Shown: positions 35,078 to 46,606, numbered from the stretch's first letter. The stretch is 64,000 nucleotides of DNA from Monodelphis domestica (GCF_027887165.1 NC_077233.1:178045506-178109505); one strand, 5' to 3'. Translations and numbers: made by a program. Notes: a model not told the origin generated them from the sequence alone.

Positions 35078-35250
35078 GCAACATGTTATAGTGGAGAGAG
35101 TTTTGATCTTGGTGTCATGGGGACCTTCGTTCCAGTACCACCTTGGTTGTACACAAACTGTACTGTCCTGGGAAAATTACTAAATTTCTCTGTTCCCCAG
35201 GGAACTCTATGAACCCCAGACTGATAAAAATCTCAATTCCTAGAAGCTTT
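35078..35250 (+). mobile_element. CORE-SINE
   Basis: 'aacatgttatagtggagaga', 'cgttccagtaccaccttggt' and 'gtcctgggaaaattactaaa'. Confidence 0.65.
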
Positions 35251-35899
35251 TGATACCAACAAAATTATACATCTGGTCAAAATAAACAAGCTTCTTAATG
35301 ATCAAATCTTCAATCTTAGCTAGAGTATTTCATCTTAAGTTAGTCTAGATGCACGTAGTCTGGGAACCACTTATGGTTCTGGAGAATGAGTGATCGATGG
35401 ATTGATTCTTGTTGCACTAATGTATAATATAACAATTTTATTGCTTTTATTTCTATTCTGAGTGACTCTTCATGCTTCTATCAGTAATGTTTCAGCCACT
35501 GCTCTTAAGTTACTTCATTTTGTTGATGTTTATTGGGAAAAACTGAGTGGTATAATTTTGTGAGATCCTTTCCCCCAACTAGAGTGGTAATCATACTCCC
35601 AGATATACAGTAGAATTTTTTAAAAAATGTTTTATTAATGCTCTCTCTTCTTTTCTCCCTTCCTGTGCCCTTCTATCTCCTCACCTCTCCTCTCCTTTCC
35701 TCTTTCCTCCCCTTTTCTCCCTTCCTCACCTCTCTTTTCCATCATCATTCTTCCATCCTCCTAAGTCTCACACAGAACTTTTTCCTGAGTCCCTTACTTC
35801 TAGTCCATCTCTTTTACATTTGGCAGGAGTCAACAATCATTTAATAAGTGTCTATTAAGTGCTATGCACTTTACTAATCACAGGAAGCATGCCTTACTA
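35251..35899. other. Mostly unassigned; pyrimidine-rich 35640-35760
   Basis: A CT-rich low-complexity tract and a likely inverted L2 terminus at 35825-35880 ('tcatttaataagtgtctatt'). Confidence 0.45.
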
Positions 35900-36190
35900 T
35901 TAGTCCTCTGAAGCAACTTCATTGATCAAAGTTCTGAAGTCTTTCAATTTTGTTTTCTTTTACATGATTGTTGTCATCCTATTAATCATTCTCCTGGTCC
36001 TCTGCATCAGTTCACATAAATATTTTCAAGTTTCTATGAAAGCATCATATTCGTTGCTTCTCAGAGCACAAGAGTATTCTCCAATATTCGTGTTCTACAA
36101 TTTATTCAAATATTTCCCCATCATGGAGCACTCATTTTTTTTTTTGCCTAGTTATTTGCTATTACAAAAAGTACTGCCACAAATATTAGG
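35900..36190 (-). mobile_element. L1 ORF2-end fragment, antisense
   Basis: 'ctctgcatcagttcacataa', 'catattcgttgcttctcaga' and 'attcaaatatttccccatca' follow the antisense L1 order. Confidence 0.65.
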
Positions 36191-36205
36191 TGGTGTTGGG
36201 GAGTG

Positions 36206-36211
36206 GTGTGT

Positions 36212-36260
<49 letters not shown>
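36206..36260. repeat. (TG)n microsatellite
   Basis: About 27 TG units with one TA interruption; it abuts the L1 fragment. Confidence 0.95.
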
Positions 36261-36261
<1 letters not shown>

Positions 36262-36884
36262 CCTTTCCTTCTGTCTTTGACCTACTTGAGATTGATGTAT
36301 AATCAATAAAATACAAAATACAAAATAAAATCCAATTAAGTATTGCCTAGTCAAACACCAGATTTTGTACAACTTTTAGGAACAAATAACAATGACTTAA
36401 TTGTCTAGAATCTTTCTCCTCAAAAACCACTGATATCTAATTCTAAGAAAATGGATAATAAAATACTTTTCATTGACTATCTATTGTATATACTCTAAAA
36501 ATGCCCAAACTTTCTCAACTTCTGCATTGAAAAAAATAAACACAAAAATAACAATACAACCTTTGCATTCATAGCTCTTAATTTTTACTATTTAGATGGG
36601 GCTTGTTAGTTAATAAGATCCCTAGATGCACAGAAAATGTGTCCTGAGTAAATACTGGAAGGGAAAATAGTTCGTGCACTTACATGGCAGTTATCTTTGT
36701 GGCAAACCATAATTTTAATTTTGGAGCCTAGTGTCATGCATGAGCAAATAGCTCTCTTGTTTGTGGATCAGGATACTTGCATCAATTTGGAAGCTATATT
36801 ATTGGGCCTCTTTGCTGCTGGTGTCCTAAGGTTGTTTTGGGAGTCTAGGGTATTGGCAGTAGCTAGCAAAGTGGCATCAAGGAA
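36261..36884. other. No feature recognised
   Basis: AT-rich, with an (AAATAC)-like run at 36306-36328. Confidence 0.45.
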
Positions 36885-37070
36885 TGTAGCATGTTACAAT
36901 GGAAAAAAAATTGTCTCTGGGGTCATTTTGAAATCCTCTGCTATTTACTACACAGGCGATGTTGAGCAAATCCCTCAACCTCCTTAGGTATTGGTTTCTT
37001 GTTTATAGAATGAGAATGAGAATATTGAACGAGCTGTCCTCTGTTGTCTCTTCTCCATCTCAGACCTGCT
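36885..37070 (+). mobile_element. CORE-SINE
   Basis: 'gtagcatgttacaatggaaa', 'ggtcattttgaaatcctctg' and 'gttgagcaaatccctcaacc'. Confidence 0.7.
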
Positions 37071-37235
37071 GAATGATAGAATTTTAGGCTTGGAAGGGGC
37101 TGGTCAGATCATCCATTTTACAGATGAGGAAACAGCCCAGAGAGCAGACACGATTTGCCCAGGGTTCCACAGCTAGTCAGTGGTAGAGGATGGTCTAGAA
37201 TCCAGTGCTCCTGACTTTTAGTCCTAGGATCCTTC
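37071..37235 (-). mobile_element. CORE-SINE, antisense
   Basis: 'catccattttacagatgagg', 'cgatttgcccagggttccac' and 'gtgctcctgacttttagtcc'. With the previous copy it forms a head-out pair. Confidence 0.8.
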
Positions 37236-38634
37236 AGATTTTTTGGCTTCTCCTCTCTCTGTGGGTCTATGATTGTTAGAGAATGAGCTTGGGTTCCCCT
37301 ACATGCCTCTTTCTGCCACATATCACCTCCTTCCTTGGGATTAACCCTCATGAAACGTTTCCAATTTAAAGTTTAGATGTGCTGGGAGGGACTCTGTATC
37401 TCAGAGGGTCCCTGCACCCTCAATGTCCAAAGTACACGAAGTCATGATCCTCCCATTCATTGTGCATGTGGTATGTCAGTGGTGCCTCCTTGCCTTTCCA
37501 GAATTCCAGATTCTGAGTGGATCTCAGAAGACAAACGAGAGAAATTGTTTTTGATTTATTAGTCAAAAACACTTCCTTCACTTTTCTCTTTTGAGATTTA
37601 GACTCAAAACATTAAAGTGGGGGTGTGGAAAAATGTCATATTGTTTTGAAAGTGAGGAATGCATTCAAGTCTTTCAGTCAGATCAGAAAAATGTCTTCTT
37701 GGGCTGACCAATCAGAATGCCAGTTTCTGTGTCCTGTTTTCCTCCTCTCTCTACATTCCCCCATCAGAGTCCTGCCTTGCCCTTCATCTCTCCTGTCCCC
37801 TGACTGTGTCCTAACCTTTTTTTTTCCCTATAAGTTTAGTGAGAATACTATTTGGGTTGTTTCCCTTTCTAGATGAATCTGGTTTGACTGATCCTTTCCT
37901 ACAGGTCCCAGGCAATTTTTCAGGATTTCCAGAGCCACTGAAGTGAGTACAGATTTTCAGGCTTTGCCAGGAAGTGTTTTTAATTCTCTTGTCATCCTTT
38001 TTAAAAGGAGGGAGAGGGAGGAACATCACCACACACAATCCCTGTACCAGTAAGTGCAGAATAAAGGACACAGAACCTGTGCGAATTGGCTGCAGCTCTT
38101 CCCATATTGGCTCCATTGTCGACAATAATGCATCCAAGGGAAAAGGCTTTGGGAGGAGAGCCAAGCATTGATTTGTTTTTGAAGCTCTACTGGTATGTTG
38201 GCTGCTGTGTGATCTTTTGTGAAACCCGGAGATGCAAAGTGCAGCTTGTTTTCAAAAGTTGTTGCCAGTGGCTAAGACAGATGCTTTTTCGAATGTTAAC
38301 CAGTGAGCTGTGAGGCATCATGACTGGAGTGCTTTGCTAGCTACAGCGGTCCCGGAAGCTTGAAAATAAGGCTATCATGACCTTTGCTTAGTTTTCTCTC
38401 TTCTTTTCCTTAGAAAGAACTTCTTCACAAATGATCTGAATGGATGCAGGACTTGGTACTGTGCATCTGCTTGACTATGTAGTACTGATGCTGCTGATAG
38501 GGATGATCTGAGTCTCTGGTACTTTTCCTTATTCATTATCTAACTCAAGTACCACTTAGGATCTCATCCTTGGTTACTTAAGCCCACACTGATGTGTGGA
38601 TTCATTCATCCGCCTTAGATTTTTGTAAGACTCC
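37236..38634. other. Unique 1.4-kb stretch
   Basis: No dispersed repeat recognised; base composition is more balanced than the surroundings. No exon with convincing splice sites. Contains the palindrome described at 38115. Confidence 0.4.
38115..38126. promoter_or_regulatory. ATTGTCGACAAT palindrome (possible SOX dimer site)
   Basis: A perfect 12-bp palindrome joining two SOX-type cores (ATTGT and ACAAT) in repeat-free sequence. SOX proteins bind ACAAT cores; pairing here is inference. Confidence 0.3.
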
Positions 38635-38837
38635 TTTCCTTCCTTCCTTCCTTCCTTCCTTCCTTCCTTCCTTCCTTCCTTCCTTCCTTCCTTCCTTCCT
38701 TCCTTCCTTCCTTCCTTCCTTCCTTCCTTCCTTCCTTCCTTCCTTCCTTCCTTCCTTCCTTCCTTCCTTCCTTCCTTCCTTCCTTCCTTCCTTCCTTCCT
38801 TCCTTCCTTCCTCCCTCCCTCCCTCTCTCTGTCTCTC

Positions 38838-38866
<29 letters not shown>
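38635..38866. repeat. (TTCC)n array followed by CT-rich tract
   Basis: About 44 TTCC units to 38812, then CCCT and CTGT/CT repeats. Confidence 0.98.
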
Positions 38867-38868
<2 letters not shown>

Positions 38869-38873
38869 CCCCC

Positions 38874-38990
38874 TCATTTTATATGTGAGGAAATTTTAGC
38901 TAAGAGAGGAGAAATGGCTTACCTAAGGTCACAAAGTAATAAATGGTCAGACCTGGGTTTGAACCCAGGCAATCCAATTCCATAATTATT
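38874..38990 (-). mobile_element. CORE-SINE fragment, antisense
   Basis: 'aaatggcttacctaaggtca' and 'gacctgggtttgaacccagg'; its tail abuts the microsatellite. Confidence 0.75.
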
Positions 38991-39012
38991 TACTATCTTG
39001 TTCAAGGGCTCA

Positions 39013-39178
39013 ACATGGATTGGATTGCCTGTCTATTTATACAAAGACCATTCTAGTTAAGCTTGTATAACCTCACTAGCAGGTGGGCCACAGGGTGATG
39101 AATATTCTCAATGGGGAATATCAAGAAGATTATCTCCCAAGTTGTAGAGGGGCTTAGATATATAGTATTGTGTAATGG
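39013..39178 (+). repeat. Diverged direct repeat, copy 1
   Basis: Shares 'attctagttaagcttgtata', 'acctcactagcag' and 'atctcccaagttgtagaggg' with 39464-39630 in the same order and spacing. It matches no family that I recognise. Confidence 0.7.
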
Positions 39179-39343
39179 AAACTGAGTAGGCTTTGGAGTC
39201 AGAGATTTCAGTTCAAATCCTGGTTCTGCCTTTCCTACCTATGTGACCTTGGGCAAATCCCTTAACTTATTTTCCTTATTTGTAAAATGAGGGAGTTGGA
39301 TGAAATGAACTCTATGGTCCCTTCTAGCTCTAAATTCATGATT
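39167..39343 (+). mobile_element. CORE-SINE
   Basis: 'ggctttggagtcagagattt', 'gaccttgggcaaatccctta' and 'tggtcccttctagctctaaa'; full length. Confidence 0.85.
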
Positions 39344-39463
39344 AGCTGAGGAAGTACTACACTGATGCAATTATTTCTTTTTGAAGTGTTGAAGATGTAT
39401 GTCTTGCTTCTCAAATTCTATTCAATCAAAATTCAACACACACTTTGCAAGTGTGTTAGGCTT

Positions 39464-39630
39464 AGCATGGACTGGACTGTCTTTCTATTATCCACTGTCC
39501 AATCTAGTTAAGCTTATAGAACCTCATTAGCAAATTGACCACAGAGTGAAGAATTTTCTTCCAGCACAATATCTTATAGACCATCTCCCAAGTTATATAG
39601 AGGCTGCAGGTCTGTAGTTTTGTGAAATAG
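39464..39630 (+). repeat. Diverged direct repeat, copy 2
   Basis: 'atctagttaagcttatagaa', 'acctcattagcaa' and 'atctcccaagttatatagag' parallel copy 1, about 450 bp upstream. Confidence 0.7.
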
Positions 39631-39654
39631 AAATTAGTGGGTCCAATTCCATTC

Positions 39655-39775
39655 CATCAGATTCAACATACATCTGTCAAGTGCCTCCTGGGTACATAGC
39701 AGTGTTCTAGGGACTTAGAAAAATACAAAGTTGACATGGTACATGGCTCCTGTCCTAAGTAAACTATAAGCTTCT
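39655..39775 (-). mobile_element. L2 terminus-like fragment, antisense
   Basis: 'tctgtcaagtgcctcctggg' and 'gcagtgttctagggacttag' fit a diverged inverted L2 3' end. Confidence 0.5.
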
Positions 39776-39837
39776 CACAGACAGTAATCATCATGAATTA
39801 GGTTTCTTTTATTTCCATATCTCATATGTATTTCATC

Positions 39838-39925
39838 TGATTTGGAGAAGGAAATGGCAAATCACTCCAGTATCTTTGCAGAAAAAGAGTCAGACAGTTG
39901 AAAAACAATTCAACAATATCAATAA
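39838..39925 (+). mobile_element. Type B SINE tail fragment
   Basis: 'ggagaaggaaatggcaaatc' and 'actccagtatctttgcagaa'; the head is missing. Confidence 0.8.
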
Positions 39926-40767
39926 CTCATATTCATTCACAGAACCAAGTCAGTTGTCTGATTTATTCTTTTTGTTACACCTGGATTCTCTAACCTCAAT
40001 GTGGTCCATATCATGTTTTGCTTCTCCCCCACCCCATCCAGTTCAGCACCTATTTTACTACTAAAATTAGAGATTGGCCAAGTGGAACAATTCAGTTCAT
40101 AAAGTATTTGTTGTGTGGGAGGAGCTGGACTAAATGTATTAAGAAGTATAACCAAAGGAGCATGATTTTTGATTAACATGATTTTTGACTGCATATCAAA
40201 AGGATAATGCCCAGAACAAGGGTGATGAGAATCCCACTGTACCCTGCTAAGTTTAAATCACATAAAGAATATTCTTTTTGGTTTGGGGTAAAATATTTTA
40301 GGGATGCCACTTATAAATTAGAAAGGGACTAGCAGAAAACAAGTAGGACGTTAAGGGGAATAAAGACTAAGAGATAGATTGGGTTAACCTGGGGTATTTT
40401 GCTAGAAAATAGAAACTGAAGAGACATCTGGGGATCCTGAAGGACTGTTACATGGAAGACAGATTTTACATGATATCCCAAAAGTCATAGTTCAGTTTTC
40501 AACTTAAATAACTTTATATGTGCAACTGCTACAATCTTATAAAAACATAATTTTAAAACTTAATCACTTGAATTTTTTTATATCATTTAGTTCTGAGAAT
40601 TCTTAAAAACACATTTAAAATTTTAACTTTAACAAGAGAGAGCATCTTGCCATTATGTATTGTTTGTGTGATAGTTTCTGGAAGATAATTTCTCAAAAAA
40701 GTTGATTTTAGAGGAAGTCTTTTTGTTTGGAAACCTGGTAACCTGATTTATCTTCATTAGAAATTTT
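39926..40767. other. Mostly unassigned; possible mariner end at 40470-40545
   Basis: 'atcccaaaagtcatagttca' followed by 'aacttaaataactt' recalls the terminal repeat of mammalian mariner-type elements. The opposite end is not seen. The rest is unassigned. Confidence 0.35.
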
Positions 40768-41205
40768 CTTTTTTTTATTTGAAAATTTTTATTTAATTAA
40801 TTGATTTAGAATATTTTTCCATGATTACATGATTCTTGTTCTTTCCCTCCCCTCCTCCCACTCCCCTCCCGTAGCCAAGGAGCAATTCCACTGGGTTTTT
40901 ACATGTGTCATTGATCAAGACCTATTTCCATATTATTAATATTTGTACTAGGGTGATTGTTTAGAGTCAACATCCCCAATCATCTCCCCATAGACCCATG
41001 TGATCAAGCAATTGTTTTTCTTCTATGTTTCTACTCCCATAGTTCTTTCTCTGGATGTGGAAAGTGTTCTTTCTCATAAATCTCTCAGAATTGTCCTGGA
41101 TTATTGCATTTCTGCCAGTAGAGAAGTCCATTATATTCAATTGTGTCACTGTGTATCAGTCTCTGTCTCCTGGTTCTGCTCCTCTCACTCTGCATCAATT
41201 CCTGT
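40768..41205 (-). mobile_element. L1 3' end, antisense
   Basis: The T-rich start, 'ccactgggtttttacatgtg', 'gtgatcaagcaattgttttt', 'tcctggttctgctcctctca' and 'ctctgcatcaattcctg' give a well-preserved 3' UTR and the last ORF2 codons. 5' truncated; the same subfamily as 4780-5113. Confidence 0.9.
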
Positions 41206-41214
41206 ATTCAAGGA

Positions 41215-41535
41215 GAAGGGTAACCATGAGGCAACAGTTTCATAGAAACCAAGAAAAGTGTTCAGGATTGGTGAACAGAATCAAAAGCTACAGAGAAGTC
41301 AAAGAGGACAAGGAATGAGGAAGGCTTATCAAATTTAGCTATTCAGATCTCATTGTTATTCCATGAGGGAGTAGTGTAAATAAAGTTAAAAGTCAAATTG
41401 CTTTAGGTTGAGAAGTGAATGAGTAGTGAGGAAGAAGAAGCAACTCAAACTTAGACTGCTTTTTCTATTAGTTTGGCAGTAAAATGAGGAAAGAAATAGA
41501 AAACTCTAGAGGGTGATAAAGTCAAAGTAGTAGGT
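41215..41535 (-). mobile_element. L2-clade LINE internal fragment, antisense
   Basis: 'aaaagctacagagaagtcaa' and 'gctttaggttgagaagtgaa' match the segment found at about 21040-21180 in the long antisense L2. Confidence 0.65.
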
Positions 41536-41538
41536 GGT

Positions 41539-41539
41539 C

Positions 41540-41631
<92 letters not shown>

Positions 41632-41633
41632 TC
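41539..41633. repeat. (CTTT)n array, about 23 units
   Basis: Near-perfect tetranucleotide tract. Confidence 0.98.
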
Positions 41634-41944
41634 ATCACCTTTTGACATTCCTTCTGATGGATTTTCATCTTGGTATCTAACTCCAGATGATATCTAACCA
41701 TCTTGGCAACTAACTTTAAGATATCTAACATGAAACATGTATATGTATTTCATGTCAATGTAACTGGATTCTAAGTTTCTTTTAAACAAAGATGATATAT
41801 ATATATACCTTTTATTCTTAACCTCTATCTTTTTTTTTCTGTCTCTCTGTTTCTTCCTCCCTCTATTTGGGCAGACAGCAAGTGTTTAGTAGATAAAAGG
41901 TGAAATTAATTCACTTCAAGAAAAATCTTTAAGTGTCCATTATA

Positions 41945-41965
41945 ATATATATGTATACATATATA

Positions 41966-41997
<32 letters not shown>

Positions 41998-42180
41998 GCA
42001 GTGCATGTATATAAAACAACACACCTATAATCTACATAGACAATAGATAGAAATATATAGATAGTAGATAGATCTATAGATGGATAGGTGGGTAAATAGA
42101 AAGGTAAATAGGTAGACAGATGATAGAAAGATACATATATGTATATATAGATGAATGGGTCGATAGATGATAGATTGAAA
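41945..42180. repeat. (TA)n and degenerate (GATA)n
   Basis: (TA)/(TG) tract to about 41997, then imperfect GATA repeats. Confidence 0.9.
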
Positions 42181-42752
42181 GATATTGATAGTATGTGGAT
42201 AGAATTTGCTCCCCAGGACTCTCTCACCCAGCATCCCATTTTCACACATAGTTTTGTTCTGAACCCGTGATTTCATCCCAATAAATATATTCCTGGTATA
42301 GAATCTCTCTTCACTGATGCAGATGAGTCATTCATCAGCTATTTCAGAGGTAGAATGGGGATGAAGACTTTTGGGGACCATGAGGAGGCTGAACATTAAT
42401 TTTCTATACTGGACCACTCAAGACTGTTCTATTAACAAGGAGGCTGACAAAATTGGTGGAATGAAATTTCAGTTTCAAGCACTAGCAATGCTTGAACTCT
42501 CTCTCCTAAATACAAGCAGATGAACATGGATGCTTCCCCCTTTAGAATCCAGAACATGGGGAATTGAGCACAAACTGGCAGTGAGTGATATTCCACCCGA
42601 CTTTAGGTGATTATGTTTGTTAATAATGATTATTGCTCCCATGTAATATTTGCATGATAAACTATAGACATCTGGTGGTTTTTTTTTGGTCTTGTTGTTA
42701 GAAAACAAGAAGTAAGCTAAATGCTGATAATATGCAGAGTCTACCACACAGA

Positions 42753-42762
42753 CTAAAAATAA
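42753..42762 (+). promoter_or_regulatory. MEF2-type site CTAAAAATAA
   Basis: Exact match to the MEF2 consensus YTAWWWWTAR. Confidence 0.35.
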
Positions 42763-42826
42763 AGTCGGCTGGCTTACTTAATTTCTGCATGCCAGCAATT
42801 CTGAATCACTCATATACGCTGCATTA

Positions 42827-42840
42827 GTTGCCTTGGAAAC
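42827..42840 (+). promoter_or_regulatory. RFX X-box-like site GTTGCCTTGGAAAC
   Basis: Two differences from the palindromic X-box GTTGCCATGGCAAC bound by RFX factors. Confidence 0.4.
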
Positions 42841-44559
42841 AAGTGACTGCGTATGCAGCACACTGAGAGTACACAATTTGTGGGCTTGGCCCCTGGGGGT
42901 CCCATTACAGAATTTCTTATGTTTAGAAATATTTTGTAATAAGGCCCCTGGTGTCACTTATTAGCAGTAAAGTGTGCAGCTGCCTTCATCAGCATCAACC
43001 ACCAATTTGTTTCTTATGGAAATGAACCAGCATAGATGGCGGGTGAGATTTTAAAGGTTTTTATGTGTGAACAGAATCGTGGCCTCCTTGGAGTGTTATA
43101 TTGCCACTTGATATTTTCCCAAGAATTTCAACTTCTTTTGGGTGGGGTGGAAGGGTCTTTCTTCACCCCTTTCCCCACCTTAAACCTGAGGTATTGGCTA
43201 AAGTCCTTAAGTGATGTGAATTCCTGAAGGCCACTTGAAGATTCAGGTCTTCTCTGAAGGGCACTTTACAACTCTGGTGTTTGCATTCTGTTTCTTCTGA
43301 AAGTGTAGATTTTAGATTACAGCCGATTTTAAGCATCACTGGCACAACCAATTCAGGGAGCCCTGGGTTGGTAAACCTGTTTGGTAATTTTGTGTTATTT
43401 CAGTGCTGCTTGTAAAACAGAAAGAGAGGATCTATCAAGGAGAGATTTTGTTTATTGTCTGAGCGATGCTGAGATGCCAGGGGAGAAGGCGAGAATTATC
43501 CTGCTCTACTCCAGCCCCCACCTCCATATTTACCTTCTTGATCCTTTTCCAAGTCTCTAAATGTCTCAAGTAATTGAGAATGGGGCTCAGGCTCTTCTAA
43601 TGACTTTGAGCACTCTGCAGGGAAGACCAGCAGTTTGGCACTCCCAGGTGGTTTCTACCTAGTCAGAAGGAACATGTGATTTATCAACACTCCAGAGCGT
43701 CGGATGTCGGATGCTTTTGAACAGGTTCTGTAGATGAGTGGTGTACCCCTGCAGAACACACCTGTGAACTTGCAGGCCTTTGGTGGAAAGTGATTCTTGG
43801 ATAGGGAACATTTATTTCTCCATCCCTCCTCCCCTTTCTTGTGGGAAATATTGTGATGGGGAGGAATACTAGTGACTGACAGAATGCCTTGGATGGATAA
43901 GTGCTCCTTTTGAAGAGAATATGGAAAAAGGGACATGACTGGCTGGTTGTCCAATTTTGAAATGGAAAGATGGAGGCCCTGCCTGTCTAGGGAACCCAAG
44001 TAACAAGTGGGTTAACAATGGTGGAGTGGATAACTTGCATAGCAATGAGGTCAGGAAGAAGAGTGAGCCCACTCTTCCGGCCCAGAGGGAGAGAGGCTTT
44101 TAGCACCGTAGTCTCCAAATTCTGTAAAAAATCTCATTTCTTGATAGTTGGATGAAAATGGAAAGAAAGGAGCAATAAATGCAGGTGCAGCCCCTGAGTG
44201 AGATTAGCAAATGCAGCGACTGGCTGTTCTAATTCCAGAGTTGCTCATTTGGTGAAAATAAGCAAGGTTTGAGCTGCAGTTGCAATTTAAAAGAATGTAT
44301 TATATGTGCCCTGAGTCTGAGTCATGTACAATTCTCACCAACTCCCAGGAAGGGGCGATTTCTCTCCCAGGGCCTCCTAGATCAACAGTCTCATTTAAAG
44401 CAGCTTCCCCCTTACAGGAAAACGAAATGTTTGGGGACTGAAAGACGCGGAAGGATAGAGTATGAAAGAAAAAAATTAAAAAGCTAAAAAATATTTTTAA
44501 GCAGTGCTTGATTTACATATGCTGGAACTAAGTACATTGTTTCTTGATTTACTAAGGTT

Positions 44560-44728
44560 TACTAAGCATTTTACATACATTATCTCTGTTGACCTTCCCC
44601 CAAATCTAGTGAGATAGCTGTTTTATCATTCCCACTTTCTATAGATGAGGATACTGAGATCCAAAGAGATTAAGTGACTTGTCCAAAGTTAGACAGGAGG
44701 CAGGTGGCAAAGGCGAAATTGGGACCTT
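44560..44728 (-). mobile_element. MIR-like CORE-SINE, antisense
   Basis: 'aagcattttacatacattat', 'aagagattaagtgacttgtc' and 'ggcaaaggcgaaattgggac'. Confidence 0.8.
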
Positions 44729-44758
44729 TAAAAATTATCTTTTTTTTTTTTTAATTTA

Positions 44759-44870
44759 GCCATATCTTTCCTTAATCCTCCCAGTGGGAAAGTATTCTCT
44801 CTTCTTTAAATTTTGCCAGATCTTTCCCTAATCCTCCCAATGGAAAGAGTTCTCTCCTCTTCAAATCTTT
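44759..44870 (+). repeat. 56-bp tandem duplication
   Basis: Units 44759-44814 and 44815-44870 are about 80-85% identical by eye ('atctttccttaatcctccca' against 'atctttccctaatcctccca'). Confidence 0.8.
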
Positions 44871-44879
44871 CTAAAGTAA

Positions 44880-45045
44880 TTTTATTTTTTCCTTTAAGTA
44901 CCTTGTATCTTCATACAATTTGAAATGGGCCCCCACTTCCAGTTGTGCCCTCCTTGAGGGCAGGGATGGTGTCATTTTTCATTTTTACTTCCTCCACACA
45001 GAATACCATAAAGAGGTGCTTAACTAATATTTCTCAAATTTTAGA
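44880..45045 (+). mobile_element. L2 3' end
   Basis: 'gccctccttgagggcaggga' then 'gaggtgcttaactaatattt'. Confidence 0.65.
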
Positions 45046-46071
45046 TTCCCAGGCAAATGCCTTTTTATTATTATTATTATTATTTGTCTCCAGAGGCAAA
45101 CTGGGAAGACTGGAGGGCTGAAGGGGATGATGGAATCAGACTTCCCTCCTGAAACTGCTATGTTAAAACTGGGGTGGGCTGCCTTAGGACATCCCAAGCA
45201 GCCAAGACAGAGCCAGGAGTCTCTTGATTCTCTGAGAGTGATCTCAGCTGAGGCTCTTGTCCTCAGCCTTGTCACTTTCTTTGTTTCACCGTTTCTGCGT
45301 CCTCCTGACCACATACACACACACCTGCCTGCTCCACCATGACCCCTACCTCTAACCTCTCCCACTAAGCCTGCCGACTGAGGGAAGGAATCTTTGGCTA
45401 TCATCTTGCTCAGCCCTACCTGACCTACCACCCTCAGCTCGGAGAGCTCAGGCTGGAGCATCAGCCTTCCTGACCCAGCACATGCCCAATCCTCTGCTCT
45501 AATTAGCCAGACTTGGCAGCTGCTCCCCAGTCCAGTCCTCCAGCCTTGCTCCTGAATATTAATTCCCAACACCTGCCTGCCTGACCTAGTCCACCCTGGT
45601 TCTTGCAGGAGGAATTCCCAGCCTGTTCAGGAGATGATCTCCAAGCTGACTCTAGGTACTCCACGGCCCACCCAGAGGAGAATGACCTCTTTAAAGGGAC
45701 GGTGTGGATTTTCAAATGAAGATCTTGAGTTTCTTTTGTTTTAAAAATAGTTTTAGGAAGAGAGAATAGAGGTTTGGAAAGGGGAGGAAGAGAGGAAGGA
45801 GGAGTGGAAGGGGAAAAGGAAGGGAGAAGGGAAAGGGAGAAGTGAACTAGAATGAGGATATTTCAGAGCCAAAAAAACTTTTTTTTTTTAATGGACTTGA
45901 ACAAGAGGATGATTTGGGCGACTTGTCTATAGGAATATTCCTTCACCTTCATGTAGCTATTTATGATTCATGGAGCTTTACTGACAGTGGGATGCCTCAA
46001 TTCATCTTCTGAGAGGGGAAAATCTCTTTTAAAAAGTTGGGCTGTGTAGAAGAGGAATGAATGGTGCCATT
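45046..46071. other. GC-richer unique stretch, CpG-poor
   Basis: (TTA)n at 45066-45084, then 600 bp of balanced composition with no recognised repeat, and a purine tract at 45755-45845. A 182-codon antisense frame at 45024-45572 has no recognisable domain. Confidence 0.4.
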
Positions 46072-46245
46072 GACTAAGGAAGCTTAGAGCTGGGTAATTC
46101 GTAGTCTGAAGACCTGGGTTCAAAAACCCAATTCTACTACTTACCTGGGGAAAATCACTGACTTCTTGGATTAGTTTCCATATCTGTAGTGGGGTTAGGC
46201 TTGGATATTCCTTTCCAGCTCTAAATTCTTTGGTTTTATGATTCT
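46072..46245 (+). mobile_element. CORE-SINE
   Basis: 'gacctgggttcaaaaaccca' and 'tttccagctctaaattcttt'. Confidence 0.75.
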
Positions 46246-46569
46246 TTCATGGGTTGGCTAGCTTGTTTACTTCTAGGAAAATCTACAGGTATGCAATATT
46301 CTGAGGACAGAAATAGTCCAGGTACCACTTGCAGGTGGGAAAGCCTATGTTGTGGCTACATTCAGGTTCTGGAAAGGGAGTGCAGGTGCCTCAGGAGGCT
46401 GAAGCTGGTTGAAAGGTCTGTTGAGACATTACAGAGAAGGAATATGCATCGTGGATTATATCATATGTCTTTTGTACTATTTCTATCTCTGATTATGCCA
46501 TTACTAACAGAAAAAAAATCATTGGAACATTTTCCTTAATATATCTTGGCATTCCTACTTCCTAGCTGA

Positions 46570-46605
46570 GTGCTTTGAATGTAGTAGGCATTTAATAAAT
46601 ATTGA
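46570..46605 (+). mobile_element. L2 terminal fragment
   Basis: 'gtaggcatttaataaatatt' is the L2 3' terminus. Confidence 0.5.
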
Positions 46606-46606
46606 A

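Larger units (their letters stand above)
42181..44559. other. Unique 2.4-kb stretch with candidate regulatory block 42700-43080
   Basis: The longest repeat-poor stretch in the window. The block holds a MEF2-type site and an RFX X-box-like site 65 bp apart, plus CTGCGTATGCAG at about 42847-42858. Frames in the area resemble no known protein. Confidence 0.35.

Noticed and set aside
38594-38899. Pro/Ser/Leu repeat protein frames (also at 27002, 41451, 52584)
   Set aside because: Translations of tetranucleotide microsatellites on either strand.
43655-43999. 114-codon antisense frame
   Set aside because: No domain, no splice or promoter context, and codon use unlike a real exon.
45024-45572. 182-codon antisense open frame in GC-richer DNA
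   Set aside because: No recognisable domain; it runs through a (TTA)n tract giving six isoleucines. A frame this long is expected by chance where stop codons are scarce.
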